Assembly: GCA_013399015.1 (NCBI GenBank)
Contig: VWZX01000183.1
Location: 372,355-436,354, forward strand
Reading direction: 5' to 3'
Source: Galbula dea
Taxonomy: Eukaryota; Chordata; Aves; Piciformes; Galbulidae
Length of the DNA: 64,000 bases
Under the pieces are notes generated by a model. That model ran no database searches. It saw only the letters and a program-made list of their open reading frames with translations, and had not been told where the DNA came from. The translations under genes were made by a program, and so were the position numbers. Below are positions 23,601 through 37,055 of the stretch, piece by piece. The first letter of the stretch is position 1. Every line of letters begins with the position of its first letter.

Positions 23601-23849
23601 TGAGCTACCACAAAAGGCTGTGTTCTCACCTCCACATGCCCACACAGCCCAGAGCAATTTCTCTCTCCACATCACTCTAATTACTTCTCCAGTCACAATG
23701 GGCTGAACCAGTGCGACTCAAAAGGCCTTGGCTCACAAGTAGACTGGTCTCCTCTTTCCGGGGTTCTTGGTACCCGATGCCTCTCCCATCCCTGCAGGAC
23801 ATCCTAGGCTTCTGAGACTTTCTGCGATGCAGCTGTAGGGCACTGCCCT
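20663..23849. other. 3.2 kb without a recognised gene
   Basis: Mixed composition; a pyrimidine-rich plus strand at 22050-22500 produces a 159-codon frame with low-complexity Ser/Leu content. No repeat or RNA gene was recognised. Confidence 0.5.
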
Positions 23850-24844
23850 TGGCATCCTCCAGGAGTGTGGCCAGCAGGTCAGGGAGGGGATTCTGCCTCT
23901 GCTCTGCTCTGGGGAGACCTCACCTGCAGTGCTGGGGTTAGCTCTGGAGTCCTCAGCACAGGAGAGATGGAGCAGGCCCACAGGAAGGCACAAAAATGAT
24001 CTGAGGGCTGGAAGCCCTCTACTGTGTGGACAGGCTGAAACAGTTGGGGTTGTTGAGCCTGGAAAAGAGAAGGCTCCAGGGAGACCATATCATAGCATTG
24101 CGGTACTTAAGTGGCCTACAGGAAAGATGGGGAGACACTTTTTAGCAGGGTCGATTGGGCTGATTGTTTTAAACTAAAAGAGGAGAGACTTAGACTACAT
24201 AGAAGGAATAAATTATTTACACTGAGGTTGGTGAGACACTGTCTCAGGTTGGGCAGTGAAGTAGGAGATGTCCCATCCCTGGAATCATTCCAGGTCAGGT
24301 TGTTTGGGGCTCTGAGCAACCTGATCTAGTTAAAGATGTCACAGAATATCAGAATCACAGAATATTAGGGTTGGAAGGGGCCTCTGGAGATCATGTACTC
24401 CAACCCCCACCCCCAGTAATAGCAGGGTCACCTAGAACAGGTTGCACAGGATGGTGTCCAGGTGTGTTTGGACTGTTTCCAGAGATGGAGACTTCACCAC
24501 CTCCCTGGGCAGCCTGGTCCAGTGCTCCACCACCCTCAAGGTAAAGAAGTTCCTCCTTATGTTTAGATGGAACTTCCTATATTCAAGTTTGTGCCTGTTA
24601 CCTCTTGTCCTGTCACTGGGGACCACTGAAAAAAGACTGGTCCCATCCTCCTGACACCACCCATTAAGCATTCGTAAGCACTGATCAGATTCTCCCTCAG
24701 CCTTCTCTTCTTCCAACTGAAGAGATGCAGCTCCTTCAGCCTTTCCCCATAAGAGAGATGTTCATGTCCCTGCTCGGTGCAGGGAGGTTGCACTAGATGA
24801 CCTTTAAAGGTCCCTTCCAACCCAAACCATTCTCTGATGCTATG
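23850..24844 (+). mobile_element. CR1 LINE interrupted by a second CR1
   Basis: The outer element is in sense orientation. Its first part (23850-24340) runs from the gtgtggccagcaggtcaggg region through ggttgttgagcctggaaaag to cctgatctagttaaagatgtc. Its own 3' end resumes at 24764 (atgtccctgctcggtgcagg, then actagatgacctttaaaggt and ccaacccaaaccattct). The two parts make a normal CR1 3' region when the inserted block 24341-24763 is ignored. Confidence 0.9.
24341..24763 (-). mobile_element. CR1 LINE nested inside another CR1
   Basis: Antisense CR1 of 423 bp. Its 3' tail abuts the left junction (acagaatatcagaatcacag) and it is followed by ggttggaaggggcctctgga and later CR1 blocks. The five bases atgtc occur on both sides (24336-24340 and 24764-24768), a plausible target-site duplication. 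It must be younger than the element it splits. Confidence 0.9.
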
Positions 24845-25865
24845 CTCTGCTGAGCCATGCTGGAACAAGAGCAGTGCTTCCTCCATGGGGGATCTGTGCA
24901 AACTGTCCAGAGATAAAATTCAGCGCAGAATTAGAAGACCTCAGTAAATGAGAACAAACAAAATAGTTCTGGATGGTGTAAACCATTCATCTGCCTCCAC
25001 TAGCAGTAGAGAAGCAACACTTCAGTTGTACTGCGACAACAGAGAGACGGGTAAAGGGTAAAGATGAGGAGGATATTGAGGGAAAGCACCACAGAGCCAA
25101 GGGGCTTGGGGTACTAACTGCATGTTTCATCAGCTAGATATCAAGACCCACCCTTCTGGGTGCACACAAAAAGAGATGCTAGCCTAGCTGGTGATCATAG
25201 AGTGGCTTCAAGACAATGGAGCAGGCACTGCTGCTCTTCCAAGGGTGAGATAAACTGTCAAGTGAATTGGAGATTAACTATCCAGATGTAAATGAATTCA
25301 TTGCTATGCAACTGATAGGGCTCAGGCCTGGTTTAGTGCAGGATGGAGTCAGGTTTGGAGAGCTCTCTCAATGGCCAAAGAATTTATAACCTGTATTCAT
25401 GGCACTCTCTGTAAAGGGCCACCTAACAATGCAGGAGCTTGCAAGCATTGTTCCTTTTGAAGGGTTTTGCCACTCCACCCCCACTCCTCTGCCCCCAATT
25501 TACTCCCCTCCTCCCTGGATTCCCCAGCAGACCCACTCTGCACCCTACCCTCCTCCTGATCACACAGGAAGAAAGCTGGGGGGAGGTGACCTCCGCAGCA
25601 GAATTTGCTATTCATGTTCCGTTCCCCCTCACAAATCCTTAACTTCTTGTCTCTTTTTAATCTTTTTTTCTCCTGAGAAAGAAAAGATCAAAGGGTTTGG
25701 GGCTGATGCTTTCTGAACTAGGCACTTCTTGCCATGGGAAAACAGCGATAGGGAAGGGCTACACAAAGATGCTTGTGACTGGGGGTGGGGAAGAGACGAA
25801 GACACAGGACTTTCTTCCATGGAAGTGCTTTCTGAAAGCCTTTACCAACCATCCCTGCAAGTGAG
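24845..25865. other. No features recognised
   Basis: A pyrimidine-rich plus strand at 25460-25640 gives overlapping proline-rich frames. No family was recognised. Confidence 0.5.
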
Positions 25866-25925
25866 ATCAAGGAATCTTAGAATTATTTAGGTTGGAAAAG
25901 ACCTTTAAGACCACTGAGTCTAACA
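25866..25925 (-). mobile_element. CR1 LINE 3' terminal scrap
   Basis: Only the last 60 bases of a CR1 3' end remain, antisense (aatcttagaattatttaggt, then tggaaaagacctttaagacc and actgagtctaac). Confidence 0.85.
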
Positions 25926-28900
25926 CAGCTCTCCAGAATCTATCCCAGCCCACCAGGCCTGACACGGATACCACAGCCACAGCCACAAGAGCACATTTTG
26001 TTTTAGGGTCAGACATGAATGGTGTTGATATCTTCCAACAGGGGGGAAGGAAATCCAGAGTCCAGGTGTGCACTGGACTGCATGGTCCACAGCCACCAGC
26101 AGCAGGTCCCTCCTGTGGTGACTGGAGCATGGGAGCAGGGCAGACCTTGTCTGTAGGCCACTCATCTCTCCTGTGTTCCTTAGGGATGCGTTTTGAAGAG
26201 AAGAAACAGATGTACTCACATGACTGCTCCAAGCACAGATCAAAACCCCACCAAAGTGAGGGTGTGCAGAGCTGTCGTGCATGTCTTAGCCTCACCACGT
26301 GCATACAGTGGAGCTTCACCCTCACATCTCCTTCTGCACCCTGACCTTGGGCTGCCAAGCCTGTGCAGGGCCAAACACAGAGGGTGCCTTGCAAAGTTCT
26401 ATTTAAAACATTCCCTAGTTCCAAAAAGACAAAGGATTGTGCTCTGCATTTCCCAGAGATCCATCATTGCTATGGAGGAGAGTTAGAAGTTTCTGTATTT
26501 ACAGAGAAGAAAGGGGATGGATGCAAAATGCCTCCATCTCCCATACTGGCTGTGATGAGAGGCAGGGTTTTAGGGACCCCAGGTATCTTTCCAGGACAAT
26601 GTGGATTCTTCCCTGACTCAGCAGTCCCAGTTTGCCACTGGCTGTCTTCTGCCAAGGTAGATGACACACAAAGCAGAAGCTGCACACAAATTAGATATTT
26701 GTACCAAAGCATTGATATCAAATACTTCAGGAAAAAAAGTGCTCTTAGCCCTAAGGTTTGTGCAAGTTTCCAGCTGGAGATGGAACTTCAAAGCAGAGGC
26801 TCAAATCTCTAAGGAGGGAGCAAGCCTACTGAGAAACCTTTAATCATTGTTGCTTGGACAAGCAACACACAAATAATCTCCCTTTTGGAGGTCTCCTGTT
26901 CCTGGGAAGTAGCTGGTTTGCACTTTTGTGTTTTGGAAAAATGTTACCTAGGACAGATCTGAATTAAGTTTTCTGCTGTAAACCTGAAATCAAAGCTTGC
27001 TGGCACAGAAGGGGGAATCTGCAAAGGCTATTCAGTTGTCCAGGTTCAGTCCCACCATCTCCTTTCCTAATAGAAGTCCCTCGTTTCTCTTCCTACTCAC
27101 CTACCCTGAGGGCCATGACCACTTTGGAACTCTTCAGAGGGAGGCTGGGTCACCAGTACCTCTACTTCTGCTCTGACACTTCTGCTCTGGTCCCTGCTTT
27201 GAATTCTGCTTCTGCAAGAGCTCATGGACTTCACTGTCTCTCTCCTGCACCACTGTCCTTTTCCAGAAGGTCTTGGCACCTTTGTGTTCGGCAACAAATA
27301 AAACATGCTCTGATCTGAGTAGTATGGGACCTCCCCAGAGCTGTCAAGCTCACCAGCATTGAGCAGCTCAGGCACAACTGTCTCACTGTTCCTCCAGCTC
27401 TGGGGAGCACTGGACAGGGCAGGGTCTGAAGCTTGCTTCACATATTTAATGTTACATTAGTTTAGGAACAGCCTTACCTGTACTGCAAGGACAAAAGCTT
27501 CTTTCTTGGCCAGTTTACACCCAAACCCACCAGCCCAAACTCATGTCACGAGTATGTCTCTACACACTAACGACCACATGTCCCAACCCTACCTTCTCAT
27601 ACAGCAACTTCTGATTCATCTCAGCCACTTCAGATTAAAATCTGCTAAAGTTGCTGCAGTGTAAATCCCATGAGGGCTTCGCTAACGTACACTGCAAATG
27701 ACCTGCAGCACCCACAGTGCTGGAACAGATTACAGCTCTTACAGGAACACTAGGAATTCACACGACTTTTCTGCCTTCGAAGCTGGTTCCTGACACAGAC
27801 TTTAAGAATGTGTTTCCTCTGCAGGCTCAACAAATGCCTGGAACACTCTAGTGAGCCAAGGAGAACAGCTGCCTCTTCTCAGATCTAAGCTACTCTCACC
27901 ACCACCCCTGAAACCAAGCACAGGAGCGTTCTCATTATTAGAGAGGCTAAGTGTTTGTGCTGAAAGAAAAATGTCAATTGCTGAAAGAGAGATGCTAAAT
28001 TAGCACAAATGACCCACGACCAGAAATTCAAAAATTGTCTAGTGGAGATTTCAAGGCAATTGAATGTCTCAGCAAATGAGCTCTGAGGCTGCCATGATGA
28101 CAAGCCTCCCCTTGCACTCATGCTGCGACCGCTGTAAAGCAGTTGTTGTTCCAAAGCGTTTCTGATTAATTTTGCTCTACTGCTGGGGAAAAAAAATGCA
28201 AAATGTCACCATCGTAAAACTGCCAGATGCGTGTGTGCTGTTAAACCACAGAGACCCTTCAGGTGACAAGTGTACCCCCTCGTCCTCCTGGCTTTGCCAG
28301 CACACTGCAAACCAGGTCCTTGGCACTTCTCTTGAGTCCTGAGTTTCTCCTGAGCCAGAAAAACAATCCTGCTAAACTCAGATGAGGTTCTGTAAAGTGG
28401 ATTATTATTGCCCAAGAGAGGTGAGTGAGGGCCACAGGCTGCAGTGTGACAGTGCAGCGAATCCAGCAGCAAAGCTCCTGCTTTGGGATGAAAGGCAGCG
28501 CAGGCACATGACACAAAGCACTAACACAACACAAAATGAGGAAGCCACTTCATACTCCTACAAAACCAGATTAAAAACTCAAACTGACCCATCCTGGCTG
28601 GTCTGCTTGCCAGTGCTTCCTTACACTACCATCACCCTCTGTCCCCTTCCAACTGGCACTGGCATAATTGTCCTGCCCATCTCACCAATGGACAGTGTGT
28701 AACCCTACAGCAAGCCTGGCCCAGTCCAACCATACACCTGCCCACAGCAGGTAACAGATCACTCCTCTAATGGATGAAGATGATTTGCACTCAGGCCTTC
28801 TAGGAAGAAAATGTCACTTTTACACAAGGTCTGTATGTCATCACGAGGAGCTATACAAGTGCCAAGCCCTCCTGGTTTTCCTTTCTCTGGCCACCAAGGA

Positions 28901-30059
28901 CTTATTGTTTTTTCCCAGTATGTCCATGCATGCTCAGAAAGAAACCCAGTGGCTCAAAAGTGCTTTTGATGCAGCACTATAGAGCTAAAGCATTTGATTA
29001 GCAATTTGTCGTGAGATAAGCACTAAAAGCACACTGTAAGCACATTCACATCACATCTAGGAGACAGAGAAAGGCTGTAGGACCGTGTACAGCATTGAAA
29101 CACAGGATGCACAGAGAGAGAAGATCCCTCAGTGGCACTGACTGCAGCTAAGGCATTTGGGGAACATTGCTGTATGTCTCCATAAGCTGAGACACTACAG
29201 TACTACCATTATTAAAATACTTCCTCTAAGGAGAACAGCAGGGCCAGTGCTCAAAGAGACATGCATGCAGCCTTGTTCCCTTGCTAAAAATGAATCCTGA
29301 TGAATAAGTGACCTTCTTATGACTCCTTCCCTGCTAACAAATTGCCTTCACAGAAAGAATGTGAATATATATCTGAAGAATACACTAGCAGAAACTGAGT
29401 TGTGAAGATGTAAACTTCAGAATCTGCACCAGAAACCTGTATTTGTCAGTAGTTTCCATGTAGACAGGAGACATAAATGAACCAATGATGAATTTGACCT
29501 TTCAAACTCCCAAAGTCCTCAGTTAGCACCTTGAGTGAACTCTAATGAAGATATAGATAAAGATTTTTTGACAGAGGCTGAATTTGTCTCAGCAGCCTAG
29601 AGGAGAAGGAGACACAAATTCCCCCTAAACTTTGTGGGAATTGGGTTACTCATGTCCACAGCCACCAAGAAAACATCCACATCCGAGTTCCTCCACAAGG
29701 AATCTTAAACCCAACACAATAAACAAGCATAGCAAAGCTGCAAGCTCTCTTTGTGTGATTTCCACACAGAAATGAAATTTGTTAGTAAGAGGTGTGTATG
29801 TTCCTTGTTGTCAGAGGAAAGCCCTAAAGGATACACAGCAGGTTCATGCAGCACCTCGGTGACACTCTTAGCATGTTGTCTCATCTCTTCTCGAACAGCA
29901 ACCTCCACTTGGGACCAGACTGCTCCTGCTGCAAGCCCAGAGGTGGCAGTGCCAATGTGATACCTGCCACAACAGCACCTGAAATGCAGGTCTGAAACAT
30001 GGCAGCTCGTCAGGACTTGCCCAACCATACTCCACAGGGATTTCAAGTGCAGCCATGGG
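25926..30059. other. 4.1 kb without a recognised gene
   Basis: A 185-codon minus frame (25867-26424) starts in this stretch and ends in the CR1 scrap, so at least part of it is not coding. No other feature was recognised. Confidence 0.5.
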
Positions 30060-30253
30060 GGTTCACTGAGAGGGTTATCAAGCCCTGGAAAAGGCGGCCC
30101 AGGGCATTGGTGAAGTCACCATCCCTGGAAAGGTTTAAAAGCCATGGAGATGTGGTGCTGAGAGACATGGTTTAGAGGTGACCTGGCAGTGCTGGGTCAA
30201 TGGTTGGACTTGATGATCTTAAAGGCCTTTACCAATCAAAATGATTCTATGCT
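30060..30253 (+). mobile_element. CR1 LINE 3' fragment
   Basis: Sense CR1 end: aagtcaccatccctggaaag, then tggttggacttgatgatctt and ctttaccaatcaaaatgatt, ending with ctatg. It is moderately diverged. Confidence 0.92.
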
Positions 30254-33200
30254 TTCATCACACCTATGGGCAGGACATCATGGCACCAAGAGCAAAATCC
30301 CATTTTGGTTTCCTGGGTGCCCTAAGCTGCAGCATGCTGTGAGGTGTGGGAAAGACCTTTTCCTCCAGCTCTTCCTCATTTCTGTCTTGTCTTTATGTTC
30401 TCACTACCTGTCGGGTGATGCTTTTACAGCAGCATCAATCACCACAGCATCCGAGTGCACCACACAAAGACAGAAAGCCCTTGAAGGCCTAGTTTTCTTC
30501 CTAACTTTATAATTTTGCTTTTACATTTCAATTCTTTTTGCAACAACAGGCTGTGAAACCAAGAAGCAGCAGGCAGAGAGCAAGGAGAAGATGCTGTTCC
30601 TAGCCCAGGCTTTCCCCTGATGGCAGCTTGGAAAAGTACTGAATCACATTTCTTGTCCAAATGTGCTCTGCTCTGCAGTCCCCCAGTAAGTGCTGAGTAA
30701 ATAGTTTTCCATAAAAGCCCAAGGGCCTGTGAGACAGCCTGACAGAATCTTATTCCATCTTTAACTTCCAAACCCATTAACTACTCCCTCTTTATAACTG
30801 CCCCTACTGGTAGGGATTTTTGGAAACAAACCTCTTCAGCAGAGGAGCAGGAGCTGCAGGGCTGGAGGTGGGTGGGCTGCAGCCACCTGGCAGCATCCCC
30901 TGTGCCCATGGGGGCTCTGCCCAGTGGCGTAGGGACCTGCATGGCAGCGGGTGCAGCAGATGAGCCATGGGCACAGCCCACATGTGGCAGCTTGCAAGAG
31001 CTTCCTGGCATTCCTGGATGGGCCTCGCTGCAGGATTCCTCTACTTGGCTGTAATTGCTCCATCCCAACAGCAAGCTCAGAAAATAACGTCATGAAAACA
31101 GCCTTTTTTGTCTTTTTGTTTTCATCGCTCATTTCATTTCACTGAGCTACTGCATATGGAGCCCAGTCTTTACTTTGGCTCATGTCCTCTCTCAATATCA
31201 TTATCCCGCGCAAAGGAAAAGCCCTCTGGAGATTTCCAATCCAAACAGGCCCTTGTTTTATCTACAACTATTTGAGTACATGACCTCAGATAACCCCGTG
31301 GCCAACTGTGTGCCAAATCCAAACTGCAGCCCTGGGAACTTTAAATACGGAGAAGACTTTCCAGCTTCCCTCCAAAGGGAAGATGTTGAGTTTCTTGCTC
31401 TCTTTGGGTCTGACGGAGCCTGGAAGCCAGACTGTGCCTGTGGGAGCATATCCTTGGTGCTGCAGTGGCACTGCTGTGCCACCGAGTTCATCTCCACTGG
31501 GGGAAGCTGTTGGGTTTGGGCAGCAGCACCACTGACCTCTGCTACGTACACACAGTCACTGTCCCCTTTGCTTCTCAGGGTACTGCTCCAGCTTCAGATT
31601 ACTGAAAAGACAAACAGCTGCACTTGGGCCAACAGACTCATCTATAAGACTGTGTTTGGATTACTCTGGACAGGGGAGGTTTTTCATCTTCATTAGACTG
31701 CTGTTCACAGCCGCAGTTTCTCACTGGGTCAGAGCCTCCTGCTCTCTATTGCTGTTTATGAATCTAAATAAATCAATTAATCTGGTATTTTGAATGAAAC
31801 TCGGGAGACCTTGGCAGTTGGTGTTTGACAGACACTCAGTGCATGCACCCAACTCTGCAAGTTCTTGGAAAACACCAGCCCAGACAACATAGGGACCAAA
31901 ACCAGTGATAAGTACTTTTCACAGCAGAGAGTTTTTTTCTCCCCAGATCAATACTACTTCATGTTACCACAAATGCATTAATATGAAAGAGGAAAATAAA
32001 CCACAGAGCTGAACACAAGCACAGAGGGGAAAAAAATCTCAAGCTCTAGGAGCAGCACAGGAATTTGGTCTTGACAGTCTCTGTATCAGTTTAAGACACT
32101 GTCACATTGAACACATGCCCACATTACTTCATGTTGGGAACCAACCTCAGTGAGAAGGGCATTGCCTGGTGACCTTCAAGAGCTGCTCTGTTTCTCCTCA
32201 CTGGGATTTCTATGTCTGTGGGATGGGGCACTTGCCCCTGTGGAGTTGGGCTGAGGACATGGGCTTCTTTCACAAGTGGCTCTCCCAGCTGCACACCATG
32301 CACATCCCAGGGCACGCCAGGCTTCCCAGGACTAGGGCAGGAACACAGAGTTCACAATAAGGATTTAAGCAGAGGCAGCTTCAACACAGGGTTGGAGAGG
32401 AGGACCTAGGCACTAGGCATTGCATTTGCACCTTTGCCCCATTCCCTTGGTTGGTGCCCCTAGGCACAACAGCTCCTAAAGCAAGACTGGGACCAGTATC
32501 CATCTGCTGGGCAGGCTGGTCACACAAATCCCAGGGCAGTTTTCAGTTGTATGCAACTATACATTCATATGCATCACCTAGAGACCTTTGCATTTCAAGG
32601 CTGTTGTTATTTTGATCTTTACAACCCCTGGAAAAAAATGAGTTCAATTAAGTCTCATCATTAGGAATTTACATAAGGTCACTTCAAGGCTTTGTGCATT
32701 TCCTCTGGCTCAGATCTCAGTGCTCTGGGTGTTTCCCCTCCTCATTTATAACTTCGTTGCTATAGGGCATTCCAAGTAAATCATCCACCAACAGCTTCCT
32801 CTCTTCAGCAACATGCATCAAGGTTTTCATTCAGGCTAAATGAAGCTTCAACTACTCTGTAGAGCACCAGCCCAGTTAAAGGCACAGGATGTCTCTGAGA
32901 GATTTCTCCTCAATAAAAAAAAAAAATTTTAATACAGAAAACAGTGTGTTAATTTTGATTCCTTTAGCAGGAGGAAAGATTTAGTTGTATTTGGCAGCAC
33001 AAGCACAAGCAATGAACCAATTCTTACATATTTTCTGGGAAATTAATTTGGTAATCCCTGAGAAGAGCTCTTTTCATGATGAACACACTGAGAAACACAC
33101 CCAGAGCTGTGAACTATCTTCAGCAACGATGCAAAGCTCTGGTGAGGTGCACATCAGCCACAAGTTGATCCAAATGGCACAGTGGGAACAAGCACCCACC

Positions 33201-33628
33201 CGACTGTGAGCTTCACTTCTAAAGCTGAAGATCGAATTTGAACCAAAATAGATTTAAGGTTGCCAGAAGGGTCCAAAATAATGGCTGCTAACAGGGTAGG
33301 ACTGAGACTGGCTGAGGCTTCATCTCCTGAGCCTGGACAGCCATGGAGGACAGTCCACCCATGCTGGTGAGTCCCTGGCACACTGCATGGCACCAGCCAA
33401 ATTCTCATCCTTTAGCTGGGACTGAACAGACAAGAGCTGTCGAAGTGCTGACCTGAGCTCTTCCAGCTGCGGGCTCACAAGGGCTTTGGCCAGGATAAGC
33501 TCACGCTGACAGAGCAGAGGCTGAGTCCTCCTGCCCCCTCCTGTGCACATCTGGGCAGCTGCAGAGCGAACCAGACTGGGGAACTGAGCTGGGTTAAAAT
33601 TAACCATCTGTTTTTGACAGGTCTGTTT
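30254..33628. other. 3.4 kb without a recognised gene
   Basis: It contains a 173-codon plus frame (31175-31696) and a minus frame at 33320-33631, described under findings. An A-rich run lies near 32915. No transposable element was recognised. Confidence 0.5.
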
Positions 33629-33670
33629 CAACTGGGATCAGTTCCCTGATTCAGCGACCCTGCAGTTAAA
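33629..33670 (+). repeat. Inverted repeat arm 1, about 41 bp
   Basis: The segment caactgggatcagttccctg followed by attcagcgaccctgcagtta recurs on the opposite strand near 37056-37096 with only two or three differences. Similarity stops abruptly on both sides. This points to a shared dispersed repeat or a conserved short element; I do not recognise the family. Confidence 0.8.
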
Positions 33671-36600
33671 CAAGCACTTGTGCTGGGACAAGGGAGGCTT
33701 AGAGAGGCACCAGGGCAGGGCAGAGGCGAGAGGAGAGGCATGGCTTCATCTGCCAGCAGCATCTGCCTACACCAAGGTAGAAGTCTCATGAAATCACGGT
33801 GGGAGTGTCCCAGTCCATTTCCTACCGACCTTCAGTGATCCTCAAGTGTTTTTCTGCCTCTCCTCTGAAAATGGCCCATCAGAGCCCAGCTGATTGAGAC
33901 ACTGCTCACATCCCTATTTGTAACCCACACAGACCACTGCAGCATCACCACACAGAGGGGAAGAATGGATCTTGCCATACCTCTGATACAGACCCAGCTT
34001 AATTCTTCAAAGCCTTTCATATTTCTCTGTGACTTTCAAAAAGGATATTTTCAACGTTCAAATGCAATAATGCCTCCAACTCTATCCCTTTATTCCATGT
34101 CCTCTACTGACACAGCTATCTCTCTTCTGCTAGGCAACCAGCTATATACGCATGGATGAGTCTTTGCAACTGAAAAAATAACTAGGCTGATGCAGCTTAG
34201 GTAGGAGAATCTGACTGTGTGCATTCCTCCTGTGGCTGGCCCCAGGAAAAGGACACCCTGCCACTTCTAAACCTGGGAGGTCTTTGAGAGCTTGGCAGAA
34301 ATCCCCTGGGAGGCCTGTCATTAGCCATTTAAAACTGTCTATAGTATGGGGTTGAATTGAAGCTTTGGACAAAGCCCCTGCAGAGCTATCTGTCAGGAAA
34401 GGCTCCCGATCCTGGCAGGGGCTGTTAACAGTAACAATGATGACAACATAGGAGGGATTTTCAGGGGTGGGGACTTCAAAGAAACCCTAAAGAGGTATTT
34501 TTCATTAAGAAGTAAGAAAGCAGCCAAGTATTGTTTTTGGCACTAAAGCTGAATATGAATGTTACTGCTGTAAGTCACAGAGCAGCGGCAGCATAAATTG
34601 ATTTAAACCAATTTAAATATGCATGTGCTGCTTTTCTGTACTGCTCCCTCTACTTTGGGTTAGCATTACCTGGCCAAAAGAGCAGCCCTTAGACCATCCC
34701 TCATGCTGATTACTTGGGATCCCCCAGTGCTTATAAACATCAATGGGCAGCCAGCAAGCCCCTTACAATTGCTACCATGTGCCACTGCTGTGATCCTACA
34801 GATGGATGCTCTAGGGCCATACTGACATGTTAGCTCAGGGTTTCAGACTGAATCCTTCGGTCACCCACAGCCTCCCCACGTGCTGACACAGCAGCTCAAC
34901 CTGGGAGTGAGCCAACATCTCTGTGCAGGAATGACACAGAAACCACAGCCAGCAGGAAGAGTCAGGAGGGAATATTGCTCCACAGGGACTTCTCTGCATC
35001 CAAACTCCAAATCTGCAGTTCTACCAGGAGGAAAAGGAAGGCAATCATGGAAAAAAGTATGAAATGGATCCACGGAACACTCCTGCTACAGTAAATCATT
35101 CCCCCAACCATGAGGATTTACTAATCACACTGTCTACTACAGGGACCATGATGATGAGCCTGTGAAGAGAAGTGCACCAATAACGCCGTAACCAAGAACA
35201 TTCAGTTGGCCGTGGCCTGCTCTCACTAGCCTTCTCCTGGCTGAGATGGTCAAAGGGCTCTGCAAACTCAGCAAGACCCAAACCTCAGAACCTCCTCTCA
35301 GATGATCCATTTGCTCTGCCAGGTCAGGGTTTCCTGAGCCCCAGCCAGATTTAGGAGCACTGTGTGGCTCCTAAGCCCAGCCCCACCACAACCAGCTGTG
35401 GTTTGTGTCCCTTTGAACCAAAACCAGGGCCAGCTCTTCCCCCCACAGCCAAACCCTGAAGCTATCATATCAAGTCAGCACACGGAAAGTAGCCTCAGGG
35501 TTTGTGGAGCAGATTGACTTTCACACCTCACTGGCCACACAGAAGAAACCCAATCTAAACAGTGTAACTTTGCATAACCGATTATTTTCACTGGGGTAAT
35601 CTGAGCCCTCCAGTAAATGCCACTAAATGCTGCTGATCCAGGGAAGGCCTCACTCAGGGGAGGAATGGCCCAACTGCAGAAGGCACCCAGAGTGAAGGCT
35701 CCTCAGGGTGAGGAAGGGCTGGTCCCTGCTGCAGGAGGGGTTTACTCCTGGAGCGAAGGCTCAACCCCTTGGCATAGGCCAGTGCCTGCACAGAAGGAAG
35801 TGCGAACAACTTTTCAGTGCCCATCTCATTCATACAGTCAGAAACTGGAGTGTGCAAAAATAAGCCCAAGGAAGCACGCTAGCAGAGCTGCAAGGCAAGC
35901 TGTTGGGCAAGAAGCTCTCAGGCTTTACTTGATGTCTTTTTAACTTTCTTTTCTACATTGTCCCACATGTTTTGAGAGGCTCTGGCTTTTAGGCTGGTTC
36001 CCCAGTGACCTATTATCCATGCACATCAATCACTCCATCCTGTCACCAAACAGTCATTCATATGACCTTGTTTGTAGGGAACCACGTTCCTCCTCTGACT
36101 CCTCTGTCACCAACTTCCTTCTCTCCAACCACCAGCTCACTTCCTCCTGCAGTACTGAGTTCAGTGATCTCCCCTTCTTTAAACTGCATGAAATGAGATT
36201 GTCAAACTAAAACCCAACCCAACAGCTGCAGAGTTTAGTGGTCTGCCCACACCTCTGCAGGACACCCATAGTCATTGTCATGCCCTAGACTCCAGGCAGG
36301 GACTTCGCCCTAAGATCAGGCTGCCAGAGGTGGAACAGTCCTGAGATGGAACATGCACCTGCAATCCCTTGTGACTACAAAGCACTGGTCCAGCTGCAAA
36401 CGGGAACTCTCATCTCAGTTGGATCAGTCTCAACATCTGGCTCCCTGTGTGCCCTCTCCCCATGCATGAGCTGCTATCAGGAGGGACGGTGAGGTGGGCA
36501 GGGGACAACGGCTACTGAGCCACCCTCCTAGCTGCAAGACACCTGATTGTCATTGGAATAATTTCAAGGGGCAGTTAGAAAAATAAACCTGGCTGTGATC

Positions 36601-37055
36601 ACCTTAAACATATGATATTCTCCTACTTCACTCAAATGCCTCGGTAGGACTAGCTCCGCCAGACACCACTAGGAGAAAAGCTGAGGTGAGGGTGGGAATG
36701 GAGAAGCTACTGGGGATGAGAGAAAAACAGGTGAAATTTCACCATCATCTTCCCTCAGCTCTTCCCTGAATAAAAGGATGATCAGCTCAGGGTGTGCATC
36801 TTGAATTAAAATAGGTAAATCATCTAAAATCCACTTGCCCAGAGAACACAATGATTCACAAGAAGCGTGCCCTGAATGTTACCTTCTTCACCTTCGCCAA
36901 AACTCCTATGATGTCATTTCTCCCTCTAAGCTATCATTGGTGGTGTCAGGAAACCAGGGGTACTGGGCTGCCCTCTGGAATTAAACATTTTGTGCCATTG
37001 GGAGACCCTGTTGCATATTGGCACACTCTAATATTGGGTCACTACAAACCACAAT
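33671..37055. other. Sequence between the inverted repeat arms, no gene recognised
   Basis: These 3.4 kb show no long open frame with recognisable content and no CR1 or LTR. Confidence 0.5.

Noticed and set aside
25867..26424. 185-codon minus-strand frame
   Set aside because: Its C-terminal part is a CR1 3' scrap and the rest overlaps an open plus frame (25892-26344) without recognisable content.
30781..31074. Possible EXD3 C-terminal exon because the minus frame reads ARWLQ
   Set aside because: Only four residues (RWLQ) resemble the mammalian C-terminus. The following residues do not match, and the C-x-x-C-G-K-V-F-W motif is absent.
31175..31696. 173-codon plus frame
   Set aside because: It overlaps an open minus frame (31258-31551) and shows no family signature.
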